From: Bacillota bacterium
Lineage (GTDB): Bacteria > Bacillota > Clostridia > Lachnospirales > Bianqueaceae
DNA length: 55,234 nt
NCBI GenBank assembly: GCA_017442535.1
Contig: JAFRZL010000029.1
Coordinates: forward strand, 1-55,234
Direction: 5' to 3'
Position 1 is the first letter of the stretch; each line of letters starts with the position of its first letter. Below, piece by piece: positions 21,168-30,056 of this stretch. Below the pieces are notes generated by a model that searched no databases, was not told the DNA's origin, and was given only the letters and a program-made list of their open reading frames with translations. Made by a program: the position numbers and the translations under genes.

Positions 21168-22541
21168 TCACGGCTGCAGGCCCGATCCGAGGCGCGTCGA
21201 AGCCCAGTTCAGTTCATTTTTGCCCAGTATCAAGGCCTTTTCAACCCTTTCACTGCCGTAGCGCACCTCACACAGGGAATAATATCTCACTTCCCGGGAG
21301 CTTTCCGGGTTCATCTCACTGACATCGAATTCGACCCATATATGATCCGGTGACGCGGTGACTGCCAGCATCCCCACGTCAGACTCCATGGGAACCATAA
21401 CTTCCGGCAGCGCGATCACATCCTGATGCAGCAAGTTTCCCTCCATGTCATAGATCACAAAGGGACGGCTCTCAAGATGTTCCGGGTCCCGGGTCAAACC
21501 TACGACAACGCCCTGCCCCAGCTGCGGATAATAAGTCTGGTCCGTTGTGATTGAGGCGGTCTGCTCAAATCCGTCCCGGCTGTCATTAAGCCTATAGATC
21601 TGGATTCCCTTTTGTTCATTATTATACCGCACAAAGACCGGTACGCCCTGATGAATGGACATCTGGGACGTATAAAAGCCATCCATCATTGACGCCTCAG
21701 CGATTTTTACCATATGAGGATCCCTGATATCTGTCCAATACATGGAAAGATCTTCTCCCTGCAGACCGTTTTCGGTGAAGCGGGGATTCTGGACAAACAG
21801 ATACAATTGATTCCCCAGAATAGAAAGATAATGACGGACTGCATCGTCCAACTGCAGTTCAAACAGGATCTCCGGTGAGGATGAATCGCCCAGTTTCTGC
21901 CTGGCAACCCTGAAGGTTATCTGTGGCGCCCCCGCGGAAATTTCCTCCTTAATATAGGAAAGATATACGTAACCACGGTGAAGGATGACGTAGGAGTCAT
22001 TCAAGGAATTGTTGAAATGCAAATCCTGGACATAGTGGACATCGGTTCCCTGCAGGTTCATCCGATATAATCCGTAGGGATTCTTTTTAATAAAGTTATA
22101 ATCCGTGTTCTGACTCATTCCCGCATAATAAAGCCATCCATCATAGTAATTCAGCCCCATCAATCCCGGTAATAACGCATTGCATTCGGGCGAATACAAG
22201 TCATGCGCACACTCCGGTTTTCCGCACAGTTTCCCTGCAATATCGGTCTGCTTATCATAAAACCAAAGGAATTCTGAGCTGAACATGTAATAATAGATGG
22301 CCTTCTCTGTCTGGCATGCCTGTACGAGTCCGGTAAATCCCGTTTGCATATCGAATTCGGGCAGATACTCTTCCGTCTGGAAAAGATCAGCCTCGGGGAT
22401 ACTTTCGCTCTGCTTGGAGATAGACTCCTGTTCAGACAACAAGTCTGAATTCCGTTTGTCATGTGTCCCCTGCCCGCATCCCACGGTCAGAATGCAAAGT
22501 GCTAAGAATAAAACTGCGGCCTTACTATACACTCTCTTCAT
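21168..22541 (-). CDS. Lipoprotein with beta-propeller-like repeats (DUF5050-like)
   Basis: The 457-residue protein has a lipoprotein signal with the lipid Cys at 22 (LTVGC), a Ser/Glu-rich linker and a soluble domain of repeated beta strands with YYDGWLYYAG- and YGLYRMNL-type repeats, as in DUF5050/propeller proteins. The segment LCGKPECAHDLYSPECNA, a three-Cys loop, is common in surface lipoproteins of gut Clostridia. I start it at the ATG 22539-22541, because AAGAAGGAG lies in front; the ATG six codons upstream is part of that site. It is monocistronic. The role is not known; carbohydrate or cell-wall sensing is possible. Confidence 0.75.
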   Translation of the reverse strand: MKRVYSKAAVLFLALCILTVGCGQGTHDKRNSDLLSEQESISKQSESIPEADLFQTEEYLPEFDMQTGFTGLVQACQTEKAIYYYMFSSEFLWFYDKQTDIAGKLCGKPECAHDLYSPECNALLPGLMGLNYYDGWLYYAGMSQNTDYNFIKKNPYGLYRMNLQGTDVHYVQDLHFNNSLNDSYVILHRGYVYLSYIKEEISAGAPQITFRVARQKLGDSSSPEILFELQLDDAVRHYLSILGNQLYLFVQNPRFTENGLQGEDLSMYWTDIRDPHMVKIAEASMMDGFYTSQMSIHQGVPVFVRYNNEQKGIQIYRLNDSRDGFEQTASITTDQTYYPQLGQGVVVGLTRDPEHLESRPFVIYDMEGNLLHQDVIALPEVMVPMESDVGMLAVTASPDHIWVEFDVSEMNPESSREVRYYSLCEVRYGSERVEKALILGKNELNWASTRLGSGLQP

Positions 22542-22595
22542 AATTAACTCCTTCTTCATTCAACAACTGGCACGGGCAACGCCAATTTTACTATT

Positions 22596-22624
22596 AAAAT
22601 ACCATATTAAAGTTGGAAAGTCAA
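22596..22624 (-). promoter_or_regulatory. Promoter of the propeller-like lipoprotein gene
   Basis: TTGACT (22619-22624) and TATTTT (22596-22601) are 17 bases apart on the minus strand in a strongly AT-rich stretch, about 55 bases before the start codon. Confidence 0.6.
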
Positions 22625-22713
22625 CAGTTATATGTAAATTTTTCGTGCAAATCGCAAAGCAGAAATAAATGTATAATTTGTCATAAGTTTTATATTTTCA
22701 TCATATTTTGCTT

Positions 22714-22860
22714 TTAGGATCCAAAAAATAACGCGGAGCAACAGAATGATAACTCTATGTAATTGTCAACTGTGATTGTCTTGAAAATCTTTTCAAACAA
22801 TCCTTGATCGGCCTCCACCTCTAATGCATTAATGGCATTTAGCACGTGTTCTTTTTCATT
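22714..22860 (-). pseudogene. Possible C-terminal remnant of a site-specific recombinase
   Basis: Between comF and the lipoprotein gene the minus strand has an open stretch of 48 codons without a start codon. It reads NEKEHVLNAINALEVEADQ, then GLFEKIFKTITVDNYIELSF and CCSALFFGS, then a stop. The pattern LFekifk.I.V....IeL.F is like the end of large serine recombinases of integrative elements. There is no start, no upstream catalytic part and no repeat borders, so it would be a dead fragment. The match is by eye only. The rest of the 22542-22868 gap is AT-rich and otherwise holds only the lipoprotein promoter. Confidence 0.35.
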
Positions 22861-22868
22861 TTATTACT

Positions 22869-23600
22869 CTATTCTCTGATGGCGGCTGTCCAGAAGAAAA
22901 CCTTTATATTGGGGAAATGCTTTTTCAAGACCTCTGCACACGTTTCTATCGTGCTGCCGGATGTGTAAATATCATCTATCAGAACAAGGGCCTGCACCGG
23001 AGGACTGCCGGCTCTTGAATCTGTCTGAAAAGCGCCTGCGAGAGCCCTGCGACGGCTCTGTGCACCCATCTGCCGGAGGGGTGCAGTATGTTTGGTGCGC
23101 AGGAGTCCAGGCCAGACGGGGATCCGCATGCCGGTCTTTTGCAGAAAGGCTTCCGCGAGTGCCCGGGCCAGTTCCTCCGCCTGGTTATAGCCCCTCTCCC
23201 GGCGGCGTTTTGCGTGGATCGGGACCGGAACCAGAGCAAAATCCTCTCCCAGCCCACTCCAGAAGTCCCGGTCGAACTCGATCATCAGTTTAGCATACCC
23301 CGAAGCGTACTCTTTCATCCCTTCATATTTAAATGCATGGATGGATTCCTGCACAGCGTCCCGGTACAGTAAAGTGCCCCGTCCCACCGTCACATTATGA
23401 TGTGCACGGCAGCCGGGGCATTTCTTGCCGGCAAGATCCACCGGCCGGCTGCAGACCGGGCAGCGAGGATTCGTAGGGATGTAATCAGCCGGGCGGCAGT
23501 GCGTGCATACGGCAGCTGCCGCCCTCACATCCAGAATCTGTCCGCAGAGCAAACAATGCGGTGGATAGAATAAACGCTTCAGATAAGTACCGGCCTTCAC
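22869..23600 (-). CDS. ComF-family phosphoribosyltransferase-like protein
   Basis: The 243-residue protein has an N-terminal zinc-ribbon part (CLLCG; CTHC; CPVC; CPGC) and a C-terminal PRTase domain with the PRPP-binding motif VLIDDIYTSGSTI. Between them lie PVPIHAKRRRERGYNQAEELARAL and RTKHTAPLRQMGAQSRR, typical of ComF/GntX proteins involved in DNA uptake for competence or in recycling. I start it at the GTG 23598-23600, 8 bases after GGGGAGG; an upstream GTG overlaps that site. It has its own promoter. It lies downstream of mreB-metK-recD2, with the MerR gene in between. Confidence 0.85.
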   Translation of the reverse strand: MKAGTYLKRLFYPPHCLLCGQILDVRAAAAVCTHCRPADYIPTNPRCPVCSRPVDLAGKKCPGCRAHHNVTVGRGTLLYRDAVQESIHAFKYEGMKEYASGYAKLMIEFDRDFWSGLGEDFALVPVPIHAKRRRERGYNQAEELARALAEAFLQKTGMRIPVWPGLLRTKHTAPLRQMGAQSRRRALAGAFQTDSRAGSPPVQALVLIDDIYTSGSTIETCAEVLKKHFPNIKVFFWTAAIRE

Positions 23601-23648
23601 ATCATTCACCTCCCCGTCCGTGGGTTCGCGCGGCTGTCTGCCGGCCAG

Positions 23649-23706
23649 AAAAAGAATCCGTCTGCATTGTACTCCGCTCCCATGAGTGAAGTCAACCGAC
23701 GGATTC
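23649..23706 (-). terminator. Inverted repeat with T-run that encloses the comF promoter
   Basis: Minus-strand GAATCCGTC (23698-23706) pairs perfectly with GACGGATTC (23654-23662), followed by TTTTT. The first arm lies 20 bases after the MerR gene stop codon. The 35-base loop is almost exactly filled by the comF promoter. It would work as a terminator only for RNA that enters from the MerR gene. Confidence 0.5.
23666..23695 (-). promoter_or_regulatory. Promoter of comF
   Basis: TTGACT (23690-23695) and TACAAT (23666-23671) are 18 bases apart on the minus strand. The start point near 23659 falls within the second arm of the surrounding inverted repeat. Confidence 0.6.
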
Positions 23707-23725
23707 GGACTTTCGTGTGGGAAAC

Positions 23726-25237
23726 TTACTTTTCCCGATAGATATGCGCCTCGTAGCGGTATGTACTATGCTCGTTTTCCGGGATCCAGAGAGTGCCTCC
23801 GGCCAGATTGTATCCGCTGACCGAGCAGGAAATGACCATCCGGTAGTCACCGAAACTGAACTCTCTGCTAAATCCCTCCGGGCTCTGCTCATCCGCCGTA
23901 TTGATCAGGCTTTCGAGACGCATTGCTCCGCCAAGCCATGGTGCACGGCGCTGGGCTCCCATCAGGGCATTCATCGCGGCACTGACCTCTCCGGGAACCA
24001 GCGGCGCCCACACATTCCGGGTGTCCCAGCGAAGCGTTATGCCGGAAACCATCTCACCATCCATCTCAAAGCTTATCTCGGGCGGCCCCATCCGGTTAGA
24101 TTCATTCACAATGACGTAAGTACCGCCGCCAAAACGCGGATTGGGCGTCAGAACGAGTTTGCCCGAAGGATCCATCGTATAGATCTCTGGCTCCTCAGGA
24201 TGTGTGATATAGTCATACATCTCATTGTAATTGGCCGCAAACCGGGGTAGCGTCAGCTCTTCGCGGTTATGGGGCTGCATCGAGATCAGTGCGGAAAATA
24301 CGACGATCAGCGTGCTCAGCATCACCGCGATCACATAGGCAAAGCCGCGCCAGCGGCGCTGATCACGAAATTCCACTTCGCTCTCATAATCCCAGGGCAG
24401 GTCACCGCATTCGATGTAGTGAGTGCGGAAACTCTTAAAGAGGCGCCACTGGCTCAAGATGGGGATGCGCCAGCCCAGGCCCTCCCACAGCAGCGAACGG
24501 ACGCGGTCACTCGCTTCCGCACGGGTCAGCAGACGTCCTGACTCATGACGGACGGTCATGCCGAAGATCCATTTACCGGGCGTCCGCCCGAAGCGGGACA
24601 GCAGCAGCGGCTCGACCACCATGACCACCACAAAGCTCAGATACATCAGCCCCAGGTTTTCCAGCGATAATATGCTCCGGGTGAGGGGCAGATGCACATG
24701 CAGAATCCCGTGAAGGAGTACCATAAAGAACATCTGTACCAGTGAAATGTCAAAGCCCCTTGCGAAAAGCCGCTTAAACGGGTGCGGTTCAAAAGGAGCT
24801 ACATCCCTGCTGAGCACCATTTCTTCCGTATCGATCGCGACGACACGGCTGCGGGGCGATGTGCGTTTCAGTTCTTCATCCGCGAGACGCAGGTACCGTT
24901 CCGGTTCAAGTGTCGCGTACTCCGCACGGTCTTCCCGCATGCGGCGGCAGACTGTCTCCTGCGATGCCAGATCGCGCTGCTCGCGCTCAATGGCGGCGAG
25001 CCGGTCCGCAAGCACCGCATCCAGCGCGGCGCTCTGGTTCTGCAGCTGGCGGATCTTATCGAGCGGTACCCTCAGCCTCCGCAGCAGTTTGATCTTCAAA
25101 AGTGTCCGGACATCTTCTTCCGAGTAATCGCGATAACCATTCTCCCGGCGTACCGGCGCAAGCAGTCCCTCCGACTCATAATAGCGGATATTGGCCCTCT
25201 CCAGACCGGTCAGTCTCACTACATCCCGAATATCCAT
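23726..25237 (-). CDS. MerR regulator fused to an RDD membrane domain and an outer domain
   Basis: The 503-residue protein joins three parts. Residues 1-70 are a MerR winged helix (DIRDVVRLTGLERANIRYYESEGLLAP), followed by a coiled coil to about 115. Residues 155-270 are an RDD-type membrane domain (KRLFARGFDISL, GRTPGKWIFGMTV) with helices near 168-184 and 198-215. A third helix at about 300-318 leads to a C-terminal domain of about 185 residues that would lie outside the cell. It looks like a one-component regulator that senses at the membrane. I use the second ATG (25235-25237), which has GGAGGG at 7 bases. Its promoter has a MerR-type operator, so it is probably autoregulated. The signal is not known. 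Confidence 0.85.
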   Translation of the reverse strand: MDIRDVVRLTGLERANIRYYESEGLLAPVRRENGYRDYSEEDVRTLLKIKLLRRLRVPLDKIRQLQNQSAALDAVLADRLAAIEREQRDLASQETVCRRMREDRAEYATLEPERYLRLADEELKRTSPRSRVVAIDTEEMVLSRDVAPFEPHPFKRLFARGFDISLVQMFFMVLLHGILHVHLPLTRSILSLENLGLMYLSFVVVMVVEPLLLSRFGRTPGKWIFGMTVRHESGRLLTRAEASDRVRSLLWEGLGWRIPILSQWRLFKSFRTHYIECGDLPWDYESEVEFRDQRRWRGFAYVIAVMLSTLIVVFSALISMQPHNREELTLPRFAANYNEMYDYITHPEEPEIYTMDPSGKLVLTPNPRFGGGTYVIVNESNRMGPPEISFEMDGEMVSGITLRWDTRNVWAPLVPGEVSAAMNALMGAQRRAPWLGGAMRLESLINTADEQSPEGFSREFSFGDYRMVISCSVSGYNLAGGTLWIPENEHSTYRYEAHIYREK

Positions 25238-25272
25238 ATCCATCCCTCCAAGATAGTGGTTTATCCACCCTC

Positions 25273-25303
25273 ATCCTACACTATCAAGCCGCTTGACAGT
25301 CAA
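25273..25303 (-). promoter_or_regulatory. MerR-type promoter/operator with 19-base spacer
   Basis: TTGACT (25298-25303) and TAGGAT (25273-25278) are 19 bases apart on the minus strand, the long spacing that MerR activators correct by twisting the DNA. The spacer holds the dyad ACTATCAAGC-C-GCTTGACAGT (25280-25300), 10-base half sites with one mismatch centred at 25290. It lies directly upstream of the MerR-RDD gene. Confidence 0.8.
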
Positions 25304-25315
25304 GCTTTTTTTGAA

Positions 25316-27679
25316 TCAATCATCAAAAAAAGGAATTCTTTCGATCTCATCCTGCGTAAAAGGCATTTCTCCGGTTTGCCGGTCTTTTTTTACGGACGCG
25401 GTCGTCAGATCATCCTTCACCAGGCCGAGCGCCTCGTAGATGTCCTCCGTCCTGCCGAAAGCCTCCTGCAGCCTCTGCCTGAGGGAAGTGTTCCGAAGCG
25501 TCGGCCGGTCGTTATCGACCATCCGGCATACCGTCCGCTCGTCCCCAATGATCACGACCATCTGGCGCGCACGGGTCACGCCCGTATAGAGGAGATTGCG
25601 GCAGAAAAGCATGGGCGAACCGCCCAGAAGGGGCAGAACGACCACGGGACTCTCCGTCCCCTGCGCTTTGTGGATCGTAATCGCATAGGCGAGCTCCAGT
25701 TCCTCCAGCGCGGCGTACTCATATTCGACTTCGTGGCGGTCGTCAAAGCGGACCTGCACCGTTTTGGACGCTGGATTGATTCGCTGTACACGGCCGATAT
25801 CGCCGTTAAAGACGCCCTGGCCCTCCTCCAGTGCGTAGCCGAAATCGTTGGTCACCTTCCAGGGAATATTATAGTCATTACGGATCTGCATGACTTTGTC
25901 GCCCTCACGCAGCACATTCTGGCGGAATTCGATCTCTTTCTTGTGCGAGGAAGGCGGATTCAGCACCGCCTGCAGCCGGACATTCAGCTGCTCCACGCCC
26001 AGAGGGGTTTTCTTCATGGGCGTGAGCACCTGGATATCATCGACCGGTGAGCAGTGCAGGAAATGCGGGATCCGGTTGCGGACCGAATCGGTCAGTGCCT
26101 GGGCGGCGGATTCCAGATCGGGCCTCCGCATAAAGAAGAAATCCGTCCCCGGCGTATTATAAATCGGATATTCGCCGTGCAGGATCCGGTGCGCGTTCGT
26201 GACGATCCGGCTCGTATCGCTTTGCCGGAAAATCACGTCCAGTCGTACGACCGGCACGCAGTCCGAATCGATCAGGTCGCGCAGGACGCTTCCCGGCCCC
26301 ACGGACGGCAGCTGGTCCACGTCGCCTACCAGCACCAGGCGGGTGCCCGGCACAAGCGCTTTCAGCAGGCTGTTCATCAACAGAACGTCCACCATCGACA
26401 TCTCGTCGACGATCACCACATCCGCCTCCAGTGGATTGTCCTCGTTACGGTTAAAGGTCTGCAGACTGCCTTCATCCGGATTGAAATTGATTTCAAGCAG
26501 GCGGTGGATGGTCTGGGCCTCGCGCCCGGTCGCCTCGGTCATGCGTTTGGCCGCGCGGCCTGTGGGCGCGGCAAGCAGGTATTCCTCATCACGTGACTCC
26601 AGTATATCCAGAAGCACCCGGATGATCGTGGTCTTCCCCGTGCCCGGACCACCGGTGATCACCATCACCCCATGGCTCATCGCCTCGCGGATCGCCGTTT
26701 TCTGCTGCTCCGCCAGTTCGATTCCGAGCTTCTTAGCGGAGGCCGCAAGCATGGCATCCATATCCTCCGGTTCCGCGGTCAGATTGCCCGCAAGCGCCGC
26801 GATCTGGCGAGCCACCCGCATCTCCGCCTGGAAAAAGGTATTCAGATAGATGGCAGGGCCCTTGTCGAGATCCTTTTCCACGGTCTGTCCCGCAAGGATC
26901 AGTTCGGTCCTGGCATTCTCCACATCCATGCCCGTCACGCCGGTCAGATCTGCCACCCGGTCCTCCAGCTCTTGCACGGGCATGTAGATATGCCCCTCGC
27001 CCGCGTTCTCGGAAAGCACGTATTTGATCGCGGCGCGGACACGTTCCGGCGCATCCGCCGGAATTCCCATACGAAAAGCGATCTCGTCGGCCCTTCTGAA
27101 TCCGATGCCCCTGACCCTGTCGGCCAGCGCATACGGATTCGTCCGGATCTCCGAGATGGTCTTCTCCTTAAACTCCTTATATATCCTCATGGCAAGAACC
27201 GGGGTGATCCCGTATTCCTGCAGGAAAATCATCGTGTCCCTCAGATAGGTCTGCTCCATGAACTGGGCACCGATCTCCATCGCACCCTTCATGCTGATGC
27301 CCTTGATCTCGGCCAGTCGCTCGGGCTCTCTGCCCATGATCTCCAGCGTTTCGTCACCGAACTCGCGCACGATCTTCTTGGCAAGCGCGGGTCCGACTCC
27401 CTTGATAGCGCCGGAACCCAGATAGCGTTCGATCGCTTCGCGTGTCCTGGGCATGGATTTCTCGAAACGGCGGACCTCCAGCTGACGGCCGTAGGTGGCG
27501 TGATCCTTCCAGATACCCTCCGCCATCACTGACTCGCCTGCCAACAAATCCGGCATAATGCCTACGATGGTAACGGAATCTCCATCCTCCTGCTCCACTT
27601 CGCAAACCTTGTAACCGTTATGATCATTGGCATAGATCACCTCGGTGACCAGGCCCTCCACACGGTTTTCGTCTTTCAT
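25316..27679 (-). CDS. recD2: RecD2-type ATP-dependent DNA helicase
   Basis: RecD2 is a 5'-3' superfamily 1B helicase found in bacteria without RecBCD. The 787-residue protein has the N-terminal OB and helix-hairpin-helix parts (GSGAIKGVGPALAKKIV; IKGISMKGAMEI; VRGIGFRRADEIA), Walker A GGPGTGKTT (343-351), Walker B VIVDEMSMVD (about 422-431), motif III GDVDQLPSVGPG, and motifs V/VI AITIHKAQGTE and YTGVTRARQ. AAGGAGCACC precedes the ATG. It lies 8 bases after metK, so mreB-metK-recD2 are one transcript. Confidence 0.95.
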   Translation of the reverse strand: MKDENRVEGLVTEVIYANDHNGYKVCEVEQEDGDSVTIVGIMPDLLAGESVMAEGIWKDHATYGRQLEVRRFEKSMPRTREAIERYLGSGAIKGVGPALAKKIVREFGDETLEIMGREPERLAEIKGISMKGAMEIGAQFMEQTYLRDTMIFLQEYGITPVLAMRIYKEFKEKTISEIRTNPYALADRVRGIGFRRADEIAFRMGIPADAPERVRAAIKYVLSENAGEGHIYMPVQELEDRVADLTGVTGMDVENARTELILAGQTVEKDLDKGPAIYLNTFFQAEMRVARQIAALAGNLTAEPEDMDAMLAASAKKLGIELAEQQKTAIREAMSHGVMVITGGPGTGKTTIIRVLLDILESRDEEYLLAAPTGRAAKRMTEATGREAQTIHRLLEINFNPDEGSLQTFNRNEDNPLEADVVIVDEMSMVDVLLMNSLLKALVPGTRLVLVGDVDQLPSVGPGSVLRDLIDSDCVPVVRLDVIFRQSDTSRIVTNAHRILHGEYPIYNTPGTDFFFMRRPDLESAAQALTDSVRNRIPHFLHCSPVDDIQVLTPMKKTPLGVEQLNVRLQAVLNPPSSHKKEIEFRQNVLREGDKVMQIRNDYNIPWKVTNDFGYALEEGQGVFNGDIGRVQRINPASKTVQVRFDDRHEVEYEYAALEELELAYAITIHKAQGTESPVVVLPLLGGSPMLFCRNLLYTGVTRARQMVVIIGDERTVCRMVDNDRPTLRNTSLRQRLQEAFGRTEDIYEALGLVKDDLTTASVKKDRQTGEMPFTQDEIERIPFFDD

Positions 27680-27687
27680 GGTGCTCC

Positions 27688-28884
27688 TTATCGCAGCGCT
27701 TCGAGCAGTTCCTCCACTTTATCGGTCTTTTCCCAGGGAAGATCCAGATCGTCGCGTCCAAAATGTCCGTAGGCAGCAGTCTGCTGATAGATAGGCCGCC
27801 TCAGGTTCAGTGTTTTGATAATGCCGGCAGGCCGGAAATCAAAATGATCACAGATCAGCTCGGCGAGTTTCACATCGGAAACCTTACCGGTTCCCTTGGT
27901 ATCCACATGGATCGATACGGGATCAGCCACACCGATAGCATAAGCCAGCTCGATCTCGCAGCGGTCCGCCAGTCCTGCGGCCACAATATTCTTGGCTGCA
28001 TAGCGGGCCATGTAAGAAGCGCTGCGGTCAACCTTGGTCGGGTCTTTGCCGGAGAAGGATCCGCCGCCGTGTCCGCAGTATCCTCCGTAAGTATCGACAA
28101 TAATTTTGCGGCCGGTCAGACCGGAGTCGCCCTGGGGGCCTCCGATGACGAAGCGGCCTGTGGGGTTGATCAGGATACGGGTATTTTCGTCCAGCATCTC
28201 CTCGGGGATCGAGCCATGAATAACCTTGCTGATGATATCCCTGCGCAGATCTTCCAGGCCCACATTCTCATCGTGCTGGCTGGAGACAACGATCGTATCC
28301 ACACGGAGGGGGCGTCCCTCGGGATCGTATTCCACGGTCACCTGGGCCTTGCCGTCGGGGCGCAGATAAGGAATGATTCCCTGCTTGCGGACCTCCGCAA
28401 GGCGGCGGCACAGACGGTGCGCCAGCGCGATCGGCATGGGCATCAGTTCGGGAGTTTCGGTGCAGGCATAGCCGAACATCATCCCCTGATCACCGGCGCC
28501 AAGAGACATGTCCTCATCCATCACGCCGCGCTTGGCCTCAAGAGAACGGTCAACGCCCAGCGCGATATCCGGGGACTGCTCGTCGAGCGAAGTCAGTACT
28601 GCACAGGTATCCCCGTCAAATCCGTAGGCCGAATTATTATAACCGATCTGCCGGACGATTTTCCGGACAATCGCCGGAATGTCCACATAGCATTCCGTTG
28701 TAATCTCACCCATGACCATAACCATGCCCGTGGTGCATACTGTCTCGCAGGCCACCCGGGCCATCGGATCCTCACTCAGAATTGCGTCCAGAATGCCGTC
28801 GGAAATCTGGTCGCAGATCTTGTCCGGATGCCCTTCCGTTACGGATTCCGATGAAAAAAGTCTGTTATTCTTAAGATTGGTCAT
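27688..28884 (-). CDS. metK: S-adenosylmethionine synthetase
   Basis: MetK makes SAM from methionine and ATP. The 398-residue protein is standard, with [18 protein letters not shown] (ATP and Mg2+ binding), [13 protein letters not shown] (the adenine loop hexapeptide GAGDQG), and the P-loop-like [17 protein letters not shown]. It follows mreB by 39 bases. No SAM riboswitch is possible in so short a gap, so expression probably depends on the mreB promoter. Confidence 0.97.
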   Translation of the reverse strand: MTNLKNNRLFSSESVTEGHPDKICDQISDGILDAILSEDPMARVACETVCTTGMVMVMGEITTECYVDIPAIVRKIVRQIGYNNSAYGFDGDTCAVLTSLDEQSPDIALGVDRSLEAKRGVMDEDMSLGAGDQGMMFGYACTETPELMPMPIALAHRLCRRLAEVRKQGIIPYLRPDGKAQVTVEYDPEGRPLRVDTIVVSSQHDENVGLEDLRRDIISKVIHGSIPEEMLDENTRILINPTGRFVIGGPQGDSGLTGRKIIVDTYGGYCGHGGGSFSGKDPTKVDRSASYMARYAAKNIVAAGLADRCEIELAYAIGVADPVSIHVDTKGTGKVSDVKLAELICDHFDFRPAGIIKTLNLRRPIYQQTAAYGHFGRDDLDLPWEKTDKVEELLEALR

Positions 28885-28923
28885 TACTAATACTCCTTTT
28901 ACACAATCAATTAATGGTCAGTT

Positions 28924-29916
28924 TTAATACTTCTGGGTTACATAGTCCAGATATTTGCCCGTGCCGATGGCCACGCAGGAAACTGCGTCCTCCGCCACGA
29001 ATACGTCGATCCCCATGTTCTCCTGGAGCAGCCGGTCGATACCGTGCAGCATGCTGCCTCCGCCCGTCATCACGATGCCGCGGTCCATGATATCCGCGGA
29101 AAGTTCCGGCGGCGTGCGCTCCAGGACACTGTGGACCGTGTCCAGGATCGCCGTAAGCGGCTCCTTAAAGGCCTCCAGCGTATCCTGTGAAGTGATGCGC
29201 ACCGTGGCGGGCAGGCCGGAAACCAGGTCGCGGCCCTTCACATTCATAAAGTGGTTCTCTTCCGCGTGGTAGGCCTCGCCTATCTTGGTCTTGACTTCCT
29301 CGGCCGTGCGGTCACCGATCAGCAGATTGTAGCGCTTGCGCAGGTACCGGATCAGTGCGTCGTCAAAGACGTCGCCCGCGACCTTGATCGATTCGGAGAG
29401 CACGATGCCGCCAAGCGATACCACCGCGACATCCGTCGTGCCGCCGCCGATATCCACAATCAGGCTGCCGGCCGGCTTGGTCACATCCACACCCGCACCG
29501 ATAGCGGCCGCCAAAGGCTCCTCAATGATAAATACTTTGCTGGCGCCGGCCTGGTAGGCCACGTCCATCACGGCACGCTTCTCCACCTCGGTAACGCCGC
29601 TCGGTACGCAGACCGCGATCGTCGATTTGAGGAAGCGCCGTCCGATCGCGCGCTCCACGAAATATTTCAGCATTTTCTCGGTATATTGGAAGTCGGAAAT
29701 AACACCCTCCCTCAGGGGGCGGATGGTCGTCAGGTGTTTGGGGGTGCGGCCGATCATCTTTCGGGCTTCCTCGCCTACGGCCACGACCTGATTGTCTTCC
29801 TGCGTATTGATGGCTACCACCGAAGGCTCACGCAGAACGATGCCCTTCTTACGGATGTAGACCAGTACGCTGGAAGTCCCCAGATCGATTCCGACATTGG
29901 TTGACAACATGCTCAT
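28924..29916 (-). CDS. mreB: Rod-shape protein MreB/Mbl
   Basis: This actin-like ATPase directs cell-wall synthesis along the cell side. The 330-residue protein has phosphate 1 NVGIDLGTSSVLVYI, the connect and phosphate 2 segments (SLIVDIGGGTTDVAVVSLGG), and the adenosine motif DIMDRGIVMTGGGSMLHGI. The length and lack of an extra domain fit MreB or Mbl; the two cannot be told apart here. Partner genes mreC and mreD are not adjacent. It is the first gene of mreB-metK-recD2. Confidence 0.95.
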   Translation of the reverse strand: MSMLSTNVGIDLGTSSVLVYIRKKGIVLREPSVVAINTQEDNQVVAVGEEARKMIGRTPKHLTTIRPLREGVISDFQYTEKMLKYFVERAIGRRFLKSTIAVCVPSGVTEVEKRAVMDVAYQAGASKVFIIEEPLAAAIGAGVDVTKPAGSLIVDIGGGTTDVAVVSLGGIVLSESIKVAGDVFDDALIRYLRKRYNLLIGDRTAEEVKTKIGEAYHAEENHFMNVKGRDLVSGLPATVRITSQDTLEAFKEPLTAILDTVHSVLERTPPELSADIMDRGIVMTGGGSMLHGIDRLLQENMGIDVFVAEDAVSCVAIGTGKYLDYVTQKY

Positions 29917-30010
29917 GCAGCAAAATCCTCTCTATCTTCAGGGAAATCCTTATCATCAAAACCCGCCGGTACCTTGCCGCTTGTCAGCCGGCATAAATCC
30001 CAGCTTATCT

Positions 30011-30039
30011 ATCATACACTATTCCGTGCAGAATTTCAA
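30011..30039 (-). promoter_or_regulatory. Promoter of mreB-metK-recD2
   Basis: TTGAAA (30034-30039) and TATGAT (30011-30016) are 17 bases apart on the minus strand, with a leader of about 90 bases that contains a GCCGGC-type short stem. Confidence 0.7.
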
Positions 30040-30056
30040 TGCTATAGGGAAAAAAA

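Noticed and set aside
25291..25312. Plus-strand hairpin GCTTGACAGTCAAGC with T-run as a terminator
   Set aside because: No plus-strand gene ends here; the bases are better explained as half of the MerR operator and the -35 box.
28885..28923. SAM riboswitch before metK
   Set aside because: The gap to mreB is only 39 bases, too short for any known SAM riboswitch.
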